NCBI GenBank assembly: GCA_023259925.1 | Contig: JALRDS010000049.1 | Span: forward strand, 1-35,609 | DNA from: Candidatus Saccharimonadia bacterium | GTDB taxonomy: Bacteria > Patescibacteriota > Saccharimonadia > Saccharimonadales > Saccharimonadaceae | Reading direction: 5' to 3' | DNA length: 35,609 nt | Shown here: piece after piece, positions 15,360 through 24,427 of the stretch | Position numbering within the stretch: the stretch's first letter is position 1 | Layout of the letters: every line of letters begins with the position of its first letter | Notes under the pieces: generated by a model | What the model was told of the DNA's origin: nothing | Databases searched by the model: none | What the model saw: only the letters and a program-made list of their open reading frames with translations | Made by a program: the position numbers and the translations under genes

Positions 15360-16984
15360 ACTTTTACGCCTCCAGAAACAAATCTCACAGCCATTGCAAT
15401 AATTGGTTTTGCCTCTTTTAACTGTAACACCCTGCTAAATAGCAAATAGGCAGCTAGGCTCACGCCTGCAATAAATGCAAATTTAGGAAATGCTACATAA
15501 AAACTGGAGTTAGCACCAACCTGAAATGGAATGAGCACGACCAAGGCATATGTAACAACCGACATTAAACCTGTCGCGAAAATCATGCGCCACACACCGC
15601 TCCAAAACTCTGCATTAAACAACCCGTTTAACCGTATCGACATAACAGCAAATAGAATGACCACCTCAACTGCAGCCATGATTGACTGGGCTAACGCCAA
15701 GCCATACGCACCCATGTCCAATACTGAAGTAAACCAAATGGCAAGCACAATATTAAGGCCAATGGCAAAGAACGAAATATAGAGTGGTGTTTTGGTATCT
15801 TGCTGAGCATAAAAGCTGCGTGCAGCAATATAGTATACCGAACGGAAAAATATAATACTCGCAAGCGCCCCAAGCAACCCAGCCATCAACACGTCACCCT
15901 CATTCTTGATAAATCCAATCACGTAGCCACGTGTAAAGAAAGTGATCGCGGCTACTGGCATGCTTAGCCAAATAATGACGCGAAGCACCGATCGTAGTTC
16001 AGACTTGAATAGGTCAGGCCTCCCCTCACCAAGTCGCTCAGTCATTTGTGGAAATGCTGCGGTAGAAATAGCCACACCAATAAGATTGATTGGCGCCATC
16101 ATTAATGTAGTTGCATAGTTATATGCGGTCAACGTACCCGCTGCCATACGTGAAGCCAAATTAGTCTCTACAATTCCTACAACGTAATCCATTCCTTGAT
16201 CGAGTGAACGAGCAGGTAGCAAACTCAGCACTTTTCGAAAACCTTTATTTTTCCAGTAAATTTTAAAATTGTAATCAAAACCGAGGCCAATAAGCCCAAT
16301 TGAGCTAACAATCAATTGTAATATCGAACCAAGCACAACCCCTAATGCTACACCCATTATTCCACCCTCAAACACCTGCCAGCCAAAGATCGTTATGCCA
16401 TTCGTGAAAAAGAAGATTCCAATAATAATACCAATGTTATATAAAATTGGGGCTAACGCGTAAAAGGTAAACCTACCGAGTGCCTGCTGGATACTCGCAA
16501 TCACGGTAGCAACCGCAAACAAGAATGGATTCACTGCAATCACCCGCATCATCGACACAGCTAGTGCTGAGCCAGTCTCTTTGAGTCCTGGAGCAATAAC
16601 ATAATTCATTAACGGTTCTGCGAAAATAATAATAACCAAACTGGCAATTAATGTAGCCAAGGCTAGTAGGTTCGTCAGGCTAGTTGATAGCTCCCAAGCC
16701 GACTTCTTATTACCACTCGCCATACGCTGATTAAACACCGGTATAAACGTAACGCTTAGCGCGCCAGATACCAAAATGAAGTACATAAAGTCTGGCAGCA
16801 GGAACGCTGCATTATATGCATCGAGACCAATTGGGTAGGTTTCGTAGTACGTATTTGTGAGCAAGCGAATGCGCACTATACCAAACACCATTGAGGCCAT
16901 CAGGGAAATAGATAAAAGAGCTGCCGCAAACTGCACAGTCAGTTTGCGGTTCGCCCTTGACACAACACTCTGGAATCGGCCCAT
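15356..16984 (-). CDS. murJ: Lipid II flippase MurJ (MviN)
   Basis: 542 residues with about 14 membrane helices and the MviN pattern: N-terminal FAAALLSISLMASMVFGIVRIRLLT, then LDAYNAAFLLPDFMYFILVSGALSVTFIPVF, the region that carries conserved charged residues in MurJ. MurJ moves lipid-linked peptidoglycan precursors across the cytoplasmic membrane. It begins 9 nt after the ftsH stop and overlaps lepA by 4 nt. Its presence supports a real peptidoglycan wall. Confidence 0.94.
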   Translation of the reverse strand: MGRFQSVVSRANRKLTVQFAAALLSISLMASMVFGIVRIRLLTNTYYETYPIGLDAYNAAFLLPDFMYFILVSGALSVTFIPVFNQRMASGNKKSAWELSTSLTNLLALATLIASLVIIIFAEPLMNYVIAPGLKETGSALAVSMMRVIAVNPFLFAVATVIASIQQALGRFTFYALAPILYNIGIIIGIFFFTNGITIFGWQVFEGGIMGVALGVVLGSILQLIVSSIGLIGLGFDYNFKIYWKNKGFRKVLSLLPARSLDQGMDYVVGIVETNLASRMAAGTLTAYNYATTLMMAPINLIGVAISTAAFPQMTERLGEGRPDLFKSELRSVLRVIIWLSMPVAAITFFTRGYVIGFIKNEGDVLMAGLLGALASIIFFRSVYYIAARSFYAQQDTKTPLYISFFAIGLNIVLAIWFTSVLDMGAYGLALAQSIMAAVEVVILFAVMSIRLNGLFNAEFWSGVWRMIFATGLMSVVTYALVVLIPFQVGANSSFYVAFPKFAFIAGVSLAAYLLFSRVLQLKEAKPIIAMAVRFVSGGVKV

Positions 16985-16993
16985 ATAGCGATT

Positions 16994-18859
16994 TTATGCG
17001 TGTAGCATAACCTCTTTCGGCAACGTTGCATCCTTCAATACATCGTTCACGATACTTTCTTCAATCGTTTCCTCTTTAAGAAGCGCAGCGGCGAGTGCAT
17101 CGAGATGTTTCATATTGTGTTTAATAACTGTCTCGGCACGCTTTGCTGCCTCTTTAATGAGCGCTTCTACTTCTTGGTCTATTTGTTTCGCCGTATCATC
17201 GCTATAAGGGCGCTCGTGAGTAATTTTATCGAACACCATACCGCCGTTGTCTTCGTGGAACACTTGATCGCGTAACGCCTTACCCATACCCTGCTCAATA
17301 ATCATATCGCGGGCTATTTCAGTAGCTTTACGAAGGTCACTACCTGCACCAGTAGTAATTCCGTCGTCACCGTATTTAATTTTTTCAGCTATACGGCCAC
17401 CCATTGCACGCGCTAGGATATCTTTAAATTCATACACGTTGGTATAACTTTTATCTTCAGGCGGCAGGAACCACGTAACACCCCCGGTACCACCGCGCGG
17501 AATGATGGTTACCTTGTGAACCGGATCAGAATCGGGCAGGATATGACCCACAATTGCATGGCCTGCTTCGTGATAGGCAGTGAGCTCACGTTCTTTTTCA
17601 TTCATCACCTTGGCTTTACGCTCAGGACCAATCGCTACTTTTTCAAATGCTTCAGTTAAATCTTTGTTTGAAATCATCTTTGCGTTTCGTCGAGCGGCAA
17701 TAATTGCTGCTTCGTTGGCGATGTTTGCTAAATCAGCCCCACTACTTCCGGCAGTCTTAGCGGCTAACTTATCTAGATTCACTGTTGGGTCAGTTGGTTT
17801 ATTTTTAAAATGCACCTTCAAGATTGCCTCACGGTCGCGTCGTTCTGGAAGCATAATATTAGTGCGGCGATCAAACCTGCCCGGCCGTAGCAAGGCTGGA
17901 TCGAGCACATCAGCACGGTTAGTTGCCGCGAGCACAATCACGTTAGTGCCGGTCTCGAAACCGTCCATCTCAACCAAAATTTGATTAAGTGTCTGTTCAC
18001 GCTCGTCATGGCCACCGCCCATTCCGCTACCACGCTTGCGGCCAACGGCATCAATTTCGTCAATGAAAATAATCGCCGGAGCGTTTTTCTTAGCTTTCGC
18101 AAACAGATCGCGCACACGACTAGCGCCCACACCGACAAACATTTCAACAAACTCAGAACCAGAAATACTAAAGAATGGCACGTTCGCCTCACCTGCCACG
18201 GCACGTGCAAGCATTGTTTTACCAGTACCAGGATGTCCCACAAGTAGCACACCTTTCGGAATCTTCGCACCAAGTTGTTGGTACTTTTTCGGATGCTTCA
18301 AAAAGTCCACTACCTCTTCAAGATCTTGTTTCGCCGACTCGTTACCAGCAATGTCAGCGAATACTACTTTTTCTTTATCTAAGCCGTATAGCTTTGCTTT
18401 GCTTTTTCCAAAGCCCATTGCCTGATTGTTCTGACCTTGCGCCTGACGCATCATGAATATAAATAATCCACCAATAAGAAGAACCGGCAGCAAAATACCT
18501 AAAATATTCCATACTACGTTACCAGCTTCAGATGGCTTAGATACCGACACTTCTACATCTGCATCAGTGTTTAAACCTTGCTCGTAAATACTTGAGCCAG
18601 CCTCTTTGATTGTTTTTTGCGTTGGCTCGTCTTGTCCGTCTGGAGTTACCTTTATGTTGTCGCCTTCTACCTGTAGCTTAGCAATCTCACCGTCGTTTGC
18701 GCGTTTAATAACACTCGAGAATGGCACTTCTTTTAAGTTCTCACGCGGTGACGTAAGAGCTATCGCTCCTAGTGTTCCAGCAACTAAAATAATCCAAAAG
18801 AGTGCCAGTCGCACCATATTTCCCATCTTTTTTCCGGAAGGTGGTTTTTTTGCAGCCAT
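16994..18859 (-). CDS. ftsH: ATP-dependent zinc metalloprotease FtsH
   Basis: 621 residues. Two membrane helices (about 15-36 and 115-137) flank a small outer domain, then come the AAA+ and M41 protease domains. Walker A is GHPGTGKT at 208-215, where most FtsH have GPPGTGKT. Walker B is IIFIDEIDAVG, the pore loop is FVEMFVG, and the arginine finger region is RPGRFDR. The zinc site HEAGH is at 430-434. FtsH degrades misfolded membrane and short-lived cytoplasmic proteins. It is the first gene of the operon, below tilS as in many bacteria. Confidence 0.97.
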   Translation of the reverse strand: MAAKKPPSGKKMGNMVRLALFWIILVAGTLGAIALTSPRENLKEVPFSSVIKRANDGEIAKLQVEGDNIKVTPDGQDEPTQKTIKEAGSSIYEQGLNTDADVEVSVSKPSEAGNVVWNILGILLPVLLIGGLFIFMMRQAQGQNNQAMGFGKSKAKLYGLDKEKVVFADIAGNESAKQDLEEVVDFLKHPKKYQQLGAKIPKGVLLVGHPGTGKTMLARAVAGEANVPFFSISGSEFVEMFVGVGASRVRDLFAKAKKNAPAIIFIDEIDAVGRKRGSGMGGGHDEREQTLNQILVEMDGFETGTNVIVLAATNRADVLDPALLRPGRFDRRTNIMLPERRDREAILKVHFKNKPTDPTVNLDKLAAKTAGSSGADLANIANEAAIIAARRNAKMISNKDLTEAFEKVAIGPERKAKVMNEKERELTAYHEAGHAIVGHILPDSDPVHKVTIIPRGGTGGVTWFLPPEDKSYTNVYEFKDILARAMGGRIAEKIKYGDDGITTGAGSDLRKATEIARDMIIEQGMGKALRDQVFHEDNGGMVFDKITHERPYSDDTAKQIDQEVEALIKEAAKRAETVIKHNMKHLDALAAALLKEETIEESIVNDVLKDATLPKEVMLHA

Positions 18860-18928
18860 AAATTGTTTTCTGTATCCTTTCTTATCGATTCGGTCTAATG
18901 CTGTAAGTCATTAAAAGTCACTCTTATA

Positions 18929-18958
18929 AATATAACAGTTATAGGGGTGAATTGACAA
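18929..18958 (-). promoter_or_regulatory. Probable ftsH operon promoter
   Basis: On the minus strand TTGTCA (18953-18958), an 18-nt spacer and TATATT (18929-18934). The -35 lies in the last codons of tilS. The leader would be about 65 nt and contains a GAAAGGA sequence that is rather far (15 nt) from the ftsH ATG. Confidence 0.5.
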
Positions 18959-19769
18959 TGAATTCACGGTTGGTAAATCGAACATAAACCCCTTGACCAG
19001 CTTCAAATATAGTCCCAGGCTTTGCAGTTTTAATAGCGTGCAGTAACCGTTCACGTTGTGGGCGAGTGAGTGACAAACCCTGCCGCTTCAATGTGGCTCG
19101 CAGCAACTCCTGGGCCGTTGACACGTCAATCATTGTCATGAAGTAGCGTGAACCGGTGTTAAATTTCAAAGTTTCGCTATCAATGTCTGCCATAAGACGT
19201 TTTTGTGAGGTAAATAAGTCAAATAGCCGCAACCTACTTGCTTCGCTCAGTGTAGATACCCTCGAACGGATGCGGTTTCGTAGATACGCATCGGTTGCAT
19301 TTGTCTCATCTTCTACCCATTCCAATTTGCTTTGCAGGGCATAGCTATACAATTCCTGTTTTCGACGGTTGAGTAATGGTCGAATCACTTCAGTATTATT
19401 TAGCACGGCGAGTCCTCGCCAGCCAGTCCCGCGTAGTATATTTATTACAATTGTCTCAATTACGTCATCTTGATGATGTGCAGTGACAATCTTTGCGCTG
19501 TATTTTTTTGCGAGCTCAAACAAAAAGGCGTACCGCGCCTCACGTGCCGCGGCCTCACTCGCACCTGGCCCCAGCTCTACACGCTTTGTCTCATATGGTA
19601 ACCGATAGAATTTTGCGAGCGCCTCAACAAAACGTGCATCTGCCGCAGAATTTTCACGAATCCCATGATCAAAGTGAGCAACAATCACCTGGTGCTCATG
19701 TTTTTTTGCCATCATAGCTAGCAACACTACCGAATCCACCCCGCCGCTCACTGCGAGAATATATTTCAT
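18939..19769 (-). CDS. tilS: tRNA(Ile)-lysidine synthase TilS
   Basis: 276 residues with the PP-loop SGGVDS at residues 8-13, the AHFDHGIRENSAADARFV segment and the TAHHQDD motif. TilS puts lysine on C34 of tRNA-Ile(CAT) so that it reads AUA. It is shorter than E. coli TilS (432 aa): the catalytic core and a small helical part are present, while the C-terminal domain is reduced. ATG 19769 follows a TATACT box by 6 nt. It sits just above the ftsH operon, a common arrangement. Confidence 0.94.
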   Translation of the reverse strand: MKYILAVSGGVDSVVLLAMMAKKHEHQVIVAHFDHGIRENSAADARFVEALAKFYRLPYETKRVELGPGASEAAAREARYAFLFELAKKYSAKIVTAHHQDDVIETIVINILRGTGWRGLAVLNNTEVIRPLLNRRKQELYSYALQSKLEWVEDETNATDAYLRNRIRSRVSTLSEASRLRLFDLFTSQKRLMADIDSETLKFNTGSRYFMTMIDVSTAQELLRATLKRQGLSLTRPQRERLLHAIKTAKPGTIFEAGQGVYVRFTNREFIVNSPL

Positions 19770-19775
19770 AGATTC

Positions 19776-19781
19776 AGTATA
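19776..19781 (-). promoter_or_regulatory. -10 box, leaderless tilS promoter
   Basis: On the minus strand TATACT ends 6 nt before ATG 19769, so the mRNA probably begins at the start codon. Confidence 0.6.
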
Positions 19782-19804
19782 CCGAATCTATATAAAAATA
19801 CTCC

Positions 19805-20434
19805 TTACCGTAGGGGAATCCAGCAGGCACTGTCATCTTCAAATGCGTACGAACGTGTTACAGAGCTATTCGTAACCAGGTGTGGCCAATTGACTCGCTC
19901 ATAAAAGGGCCCTACTGGGCAGGTGTCGCCATTAACGGCGTACACAATCCAGTCGTGCTGAGGATTTCCATCTAGAGTAGCTGCTGGATTGTAGTAATAT
20001 GTGGCACCTTGCAAGCCGATGTAGCCGCTACCGGGTACTAAAGCATAAAAATCAGGCACGGACCCCTTTTGAACATATTTATCAAGTAAATTATTTAATG
20101 ATGTACTTACTGTCCATACGCTACCGTTATAGTTCCATCGACAATCCTGACTTCCGTCTCCGGTGCGATCTATATATCCATTACCAATGCAGCCAGAAAT
20201 TTGAGGATACTGACCTTCAGCAGCTTTATATGCTTGCAATGTTTTTACTGCCATATTCGCAAAACTCGCCGTTTCGCTCACGGAGGCCCTGGCCTGGATG
20301 CCGTTATAGGCCACGACTGAAATTGCGGCAAGAATCGCAATTACGACAATTACTATCAATAGTTCGACTATGGTAAACGCCAGATTTTTCTCAGGATATG
20401 GCTTCTGTAATTCAAAACTATACCCTATGTGCAT
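19805..20434 (-). CDS. Type IV prepilin-like protein with Ala at -1
   Basis: 209 residues. The leader is 19 residues long and ends in NLA before FTIVELLIVIVVIAILA. The residue before the cut is Ala, while the other four prepilins here have Gly, which prepilin peptidases normally prefer. The globular part has four Cys (SGCIG, QDCRW, DTCPV, SACWI) and many aromatic residues. The start overlaps the end of the previous prepilin by 10 nt. Processing may be slower, or the start may differ, though no better start is visible in frame. Confidence 0.82.
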   Translation of the reverse strand: MHIGYSFELQKPYPEKNLAFTIVELLIVIVVIAILAAISVVAYNGIQARASVSETASFANMAVKTLQAYKAAEGQYPQISGCIGNGYIDRTGDGSQDCRWNYNGSVWTVSTSLNNLLDKYVQKGSVPDFYALVPGSGYIGLQGATYYYNPAATLDGNPQHDWIVYAVNGDTCPVGPFYERVNWPHLVTNSSVTRSYAFEDDSACWIPLR

Positions 20435-20901
20435 GATGGACTCACGTTTGCAAAATAAACAATTAACGATGGATCCTGTGTTGACCAGATTCTATCCTGA
20501 CGGCAATCAGTTGCCGATGACTCACCTTCATTCTCGTCCATCCGATAGTAATTTCCCCAAGGATCGCCTTTCTTAAGACTTGTAATATCAATGCCACTCG
20601 CCGAAGAGATATCATCAATTGAGTTATTCATTCTTGTTTGAGAAACGCTTGAATTACCATCCCCCGTCACCCCAAGCAATGTTGTACCCCTGTTAATTCT
20701 TGCCACCTCAACGGCTTTTGCAAAATTATTCAGTTCAGATTTTGCCGCACTCATCCTGCCACGTTGCTGTATGCCGTTGTATGCCACAACTGAAATAGAT
20801 GCCAAGATGGCGATAACTACAATAACAATAAGTAATTCAACTATCGTAAACCCGTATCTACTGTATTGATTTTTAGAAAAGTGTCTCATGATGCCCTTCA
20901 T
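20425..20901 (-). CDS. Type IV prepilin-like protein
   Basis: 158 residues from ATG 20901, or 154 from ATG 20889, which has AAGGG five bases upstream and may be the true start. The leader ends SRYG before FTIVELL. The mature part is helical at first (AKSELNNFAKAVEVA), then contains short polar loops. A TACAAT -10 box (20928-20933) lies about 26 nt upstream of ATG 20901. It forms a two-gene pilin operon with the next gene. It is separate from the three-pilin operon at 6.5-8.0 kb but shares the same N-terminal helix. Confidence 0.86.
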   Translation of the reverse strand: MKGIMRHFSKNQYSRYGFTIVELLIVIVVIAILASISVVAYNGIQQRGRMSAAKSELNNFAKAVEVARINRGTTLLGVTGDGNSSVSQTRMNNSIDDISSASGIDITSLKKGDPWGNYYRMDENEGESSATDCRQDRIWSTQDPSLIVYFANVSPSCT

Positions 20902-20957
20902 TGCTCTTTTCTTTATTTGTTATGCTTATTGTACCCTAGGATTTCAATAGGTCAAAA

Positions 20958-22199
20958 TCACCCCATATATCTGGTTGATCCAAAGGGGATTCGCTCTTTT
21001 ACGTAAAAATCTGTACCCAGTGTATCTGCCGAATGAATTACGCGCTTGCCATAGCGACTATTTATGTCATCTACTGCACTAGTAAGTGCCCGTTCTTTTG
21101 CAATGTCATCACCAAATAAACTTAGCTGAGCAATGTGCGCATCCGCTGGCTGCAAACCGTAACAACTAACGGCAATCATTTTAATACCCTCAGGCGCCGC
21201 GGCAAACAATTTATTCGCCTGCGCATAAATTGCCTCGTTAGAAAAGAAGGGGAGTGGTGCCATTGTTTTGGCGTGCCAACCGCCGTAGTCGTATGTGCGA
21301 ACGTACACCATAACACCTCGCGCTACCATTCCCTTAGAGCGTACTTTTGCACCAGTTTCCTCACACAGATGATGCAATCGTTGCAATACTTTCTCTTTTG
21401 GCATGCGATATCCGTCGAGTACATACTGCCGCCCGGCGCTTTTGAGCGGGAAATCTCGCTTATCCACCTCCCAACCTCGTAGTCGTCTGTACCAATAACT
21501 ACCGTCTACGCTTTTAAACACTATCTTTCGAAGCACCGTCTCATCGGCATCTAAAAATTGCAAAGGAGTAAAGATACCTACCGCGTTTAATCGTTTCTCC
21601 ATACGGCCAGCTATGCCTGTTAGATCGGTTAATTTCAGTGCCTCGTACACTTGCCGTAAGTTTTGCACGGTTATTACATCTAGTCCGTTTGGTTTCCGTA
21701 ACCCAGCCGCCGTTTTTGCTAAAAACCGATTCGTACCAATACCTACATTGCAATTCATCGCCTCGCCCACTTCCGTCCACAAACGCTGTTTTATCTCGTG
21801 CCCTATGTCTACCAGATTACGCTGGGCGATTTCCTGAGTGGTTTCGCTAAAGTCTATAATTCCTTCATCAATACTCTTCATACGCACATGGGCCGAGTAG
21901 TCATTCATAATGCGCATTAGCTGATGGTACACGTACTTATATTTTGGCGGGTCACTCTCGAGCCATACTAAGTCCGGGCACAGCCGGCGCGCTTCCTTGA
22001 TCGACATGCCAAGTGTTACCCCGCATGCCTTTGCCTCATAGCTACACGTAATAATCGAAGTATTTTCAATCCGACGATTTACAATTGCAACTGGCCTACC
22101 TCGCAGCATGGGCCGAGCCTGTTGCTCAACAGTAGCAAAACAGCTATTCAGGTCTATATGCATAACGCTAGGCTTGGCGGAATTGTACGCGTCCATCAT
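20958..22199 (-). CDS. dinB: Y-family DNA polymerase (DinB/Pol IV-like)
   Basis: 413 residues. Motifs are HIDLNSCFATVEQ with the first metal Asp, then SYEAKACGV, and SIDEGIIDF with the second acidic pair. A helix-hairpin-helix part and little finger follow. Near the C-terminus QLSLFGD is a classic beta-clamp binding motif (QLxLF). The enzyme copies past damaged bases at the cost of fidelity. It overlaps the small gene upstream by 4 nt, so the two are coupled. No LexA-type operator was seen. UmuC-like membership is also possible, but no umuD is present. Confidence 0.92.
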   Translation of the reverse strand: MMDAYNSAKPSVMHIDLNSCFATVEQQARPMLRGRPVAIVNRRIENTSIITCSYEAKACGVTLGMSIKEARRLCPDLVWLESDPPKYKYVYHQLMRIMNDYSAHVRMKSIDEGIIDFSETTQEIAQRNLVDIGHEIKQRLWTEVGEAMNCNVGIGTNRFLAKTAAGLRKPNGLDVITVQNLRQVYEALKLTDLTGIAGRMEKRLNAVGIFTPLQFLDADETVLRKIVFKSVDGSYWYRRLRGWEVDKRDFPLKSAGRQYVLDGYRMPKEKVLQRLHHLCEETGAKVRSKGMVARGVMVYVRTYDYGGWHAKTMAPLPFFSNEAIYAQANKLFAAAPEGIKMIAVSCYGLQPADAHIAQLSLFGDDIAKERALTSAVDDINSRYGKRVIHSADTLGTDFYVKERIPFGSTRYMG

Positions 22200-22459
22200 A
22201 GTCTATCCGCCTCAATCGTTAAGCGCCAGGTGAGCCGTTCAGCATCAAATTCAAGCCGGTAATCAGCACAACCGTCGGTAACATCAAACATATGCAGCAT
22301 ACGTTTACCGTGTGCTACCGGGTGGCGTAGGCCTATTTTTGTAATTGTTATGTCTTGCCCATTTTTGCGGCGAAACCGTATAGGCTCACACATGGTTCGC
22401 CCGGGGCGAAATACCGCCACTACGTCAACTTGTTCATTTAAAAAAGTTTCATCATTCAC
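22196..22459 (-). CDS. Small partner of the Y-family polymerase
   Basis: 87 residues from GTG 22459, with GGAG 12 nt upstream. It reads as a small beta-rich protein: AVFRPGRTMCEPIRFRRKNG, ITITKIGLRHPV and a closing YRLEFDAERLTWRLTIEADRL. It is coupled to dinB by a 4-nt overlap. Small beta-rich proteins of this kind are also seen next to mutagenic polymerase genes in Actinobacteria (DUF6504-like). I see a general resemblance but cannot confirm it. It is probably an accessory factor or nucleic acid-binding protein for translesion synthesis. Confidence 0.6.
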   Translation of the reverse strand: MNDETFLNEQVDVVAVFRPGRTMCEPIRFRRKNGQDITITKIGLRHPVAHGKRMLHMFDVTDGCADYRLEFDAERLTWRLTIEADRL

Positions 22460-22629
22460 GAGTAAAATTCTCCAAATAGTTTATTGAAGAAACGATTCAG
22501 TACTGATTCGCCCGTCCTATGATAGCCCGTTTCTTTAGCTAGATAGTCCGAAGACGATGTGAATGATAGCCCTTAGGAGGGACGCTTTACTACATAGAAT
22601 AGTCAGTGTGTATCGCTATGGAAGTACTT

Positions 22630-23430
22630 TTAGTATACTCCTGATCGCAACCGACTCGCAAGTACGGACGGCATTACGCATGGAATGTGATGGCCTGTTT
22701 TGACGGTCTCGAGACTAACTGCCGGACTAAGCGTAATACGGTGCGCTAAGTTTTCAAGATACACACTGCGATCATCAATACCAGCTAGCAACAGTGTCCG
22801 TACTCGCACCGAGGCTAAGTCGATGTCCGCACTTGCGTCGGCAATAATTTTTTGAAATGATCGAAGGCGCGAGAAAGAAGTGTGCTGAAAAAAATATGCA
22901 TTTTCTTGAAGACGCTTCACTGTTTTGCCGGACAATAATCGTAAGCGAAATAATGATCGAAATATCGCCCAGGCTATCCTATGGGTATATGGACGAAGGC
23001 CGTAGCGATACGCAAAACTTGTACTACCAATCTCTTCGTACACTTGCTTTTTACCAAGCATTACAGGCATATTTACTAGCACTAAGCGACTTACTTTAGA
23101 CTCAAATAGCCTCGCGTAGCGTAGCGCAATTAATGACCCCATAGAATGTCCAACTAAGGTAAAAGGTTTTGTTACGCCAAGATGATGCAACGTTGCTTCA
23201 ATACTTGCAATGTGATCATCATAGTCATATCGGCTGCGACGGGGCTTAGGAGATTCACCAAAACCTAAGAGATCGAGTGCGATAACTGTATGGTCTTTCT
23301 CGGAAATAGCAGCTACTGATCGCCAATACTCCGAGGAAGAAAGAAAACCGTGCAGCAGCACAACAACAGGACCACTCCCGCTTACGCGAGAGTGAAGTAG
23401 TAGTTTTTCTGGCACATGTCGTCGTCCCAT
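22630..23430 (-). CDS. Alpha/beta hydrolase
   Basis: 266 residues of the alpha/beta-hydrolase fold. The oxyanion segment is HGFLSS, the DLLGFGES turn follows, and the nucleophile elbow is GHSMG. The acid is probably one Asp of AGIDDRS and the base the His of TGHHIP. There is no signal peptide. Its ATG follows the stop of the Cys-less cupredoxin-like gene by one base, so it is the last gene of that operon. It could be an esterase or C-C hydrolase, and the substrate is not evident. The 170 nt between it and the dinB partner hold no gene I could support. Confidence 0.88.
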   Translation of the reverse strand: MGRRHVPEKLLLHSRVSGSGPVVVLLHGFLSSSEYWRSVAAISEKDHTVIALDLLGFGESPKPRRSRYDYDDHIASIEATLHHLGVTKPFTLVGHSMGSLIALRYARLFESKVSRLVLVNMPVMLGKKQVYEEIGSTSFAYRYGLRPYTHRIAWAIFRSLFRLRLLSGKTVKRLQENAYFFQHTSFSRLRSFQKIIADASADIDLASVRVRTLLLAGIDDRSVYLENLAHRITLSPAVSLETVKTGHHIPCVMPSVLASRLRSGVY

Positions 23431-23431
23431 A

Positions 23432-23956
23432 TTACTCTATTTTTATATCCTCAAGTTTCTTACTTTTGTCGTACACAATTACCGTAATTGCGTAGTCGTG
23501 ATTGTAATTGTCGTGAAAATTGTACTTACCAATATTATTAAACTGCACTAAGTACCCTTCATCAGCTGCGAACACCCCTGAGTCAAGCATTGATCGAGAC
23601 TCACCGTGCTCTTCACCATGTACAGCATCAGCATACGCGTCATGACCATGATTTTCGGTTGGCTTACCTTCAATAATTTGGTGCTCACTGCCGTCTTTGC
23701 TATTAAACTGCACATAGTCACCAAGGTCTATAAGCAAATCAACAGGTTCAGTCCGATCTTTCGTCAAAGAAACAATATGAGGATTCTCTTTCGACCCGAG
23801 GCCACTAGAAGAATTTGCTGATTCAGATGCATTAGCCAGTGACGCAGAACTGTCACTACGCAGTGAATAAGCAGCTACGAAACTTATTACTGCAACTAAT
23901 AAGCCTCCAGCGAGAATCGGTACAATAAAACGGATGTGAGATTTATTCGACGACAT
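23432..23956 (-). CDS. Membrane-anchored cupredoxin-like protein lacking the copper Cys
   Basis: 174 residues. A membrane helix (about 9-30) anchors an outer domain. The beta-pattern GDYVQFNSKDGSEHQII, a Gly-rich turn and the last strands VQFNNIGKYNFHDNYNHDYAITVIVY resemble cupredoxins. There is no cysteine at all, so the type 1 copper ligand set is not complete. His is present at 92, 103, 105, 113, 117, 148 and 153, and the 103-117 stretch is His- and acid-rich. It may bind another metal or copper in a different way. It overlaps the true cupredoxin gene by 14 nt and has AAAGGA before its ATG. Confidence 0.65.
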   Translation of the reverse strand: MSSNKSHIRFIVPILAGGLLVAVISFVAAYSLRSDSSASLANASESANSSSGLGSKENPHIVSLTKDRTEPVDLLIDLGDYVQFNSKDGSEHQIIEGKPTENHGHDAYADAVHGEEHGESRSMLDSGVFAADEGYLVQFNNIGKYNFHDNYNHDYAITVIVYDKSKKLEDIKIE

Positions 23957-24374
23957 TAATTGTTCCTTTCATGTACGGATGAGGTTCGCAAATATAGGTT
24001 ACTTTTCCCACGGTTTCGAAAGTGTAGCTATAGCTTTCACCCGTAGCCAATAGCTTACTTTTTGGGCCAGTATCGGATGTAGTCACTACATTATGGTGAG
24101 CTTCGTCCTGGTTTGTCCATGTAATTGTCGTACCTTTTTTAATGGTGATATCAGGCATTGCAAAATCAAAATCTACGATATCCATATTGATCTGACTTTT
24201 AGCGGTCAGGTCTTGATTGCCCATCGCCATATTATTAGATTTCGTCGCTTTATCTTCTGACATAGTCATATTATTCATTGAACCAGACTGATCGCTATTG
24301 AATTGGCTTGCAGCGGCTACACCGACTACCCCAAGTACAACGAGAACAGCCACGATTATGATTGAGTTTTTCAT
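23943..24374 (-). CDS. Type 1 copper protein (cupredoxin, plastocyanin/amicyanin-like)
   Basis: 143 residues with an N-terminal helix (4-22) that acts as signal or anchor, a Met-rich linker (SMNNMTMS and NMAMG) and one cupredoxin domain. The four expected copper ligands are seen: His93 or 94 in DEAHHNVV, then Cys129, His132 and Met135 in the ICEPHPYM loop. Such proteins move electrons or hold copper outside the membrane. AAGGAG precedes the ATG by 8 nt. It is followed by the Cys-less paralogue-like gene and the hydrolase. The Met-rich stretch may bind Cu(I). Confidence 0.92.
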   Translation of the reverse strand: MKNSIIIVAVLVVLGVVGVAAASQFNSDQSGSMNNMTMSEDKATKSNNMAMGNQDLTAKSQINMDIVDFDFAMPDITIKKGTTITWTNQDEAHHNVVTTSDTGPKSKLLATGESYSYTFETVGKVTYICEPHPYMKGTINVVE

Positions 24375-24427
24375 TGTATATGCTCCTTCTTCATGTCAAT
24401 TCTTATTGTACCGTTCTGCGCTGTAAT

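Noticed and set aside
17580..18456. Plus-strand frames opposite ftsH
   Set aside because: They are mirrors of the conserved AAA+ region.
22460..22629. Possible small RNA or gene in the 170-nt gap after the dinB partner
   Set aside because: A short CCCT/AGGG hairpin is seen, but there is no promoter and terminator pair and no open frame with a start signal.
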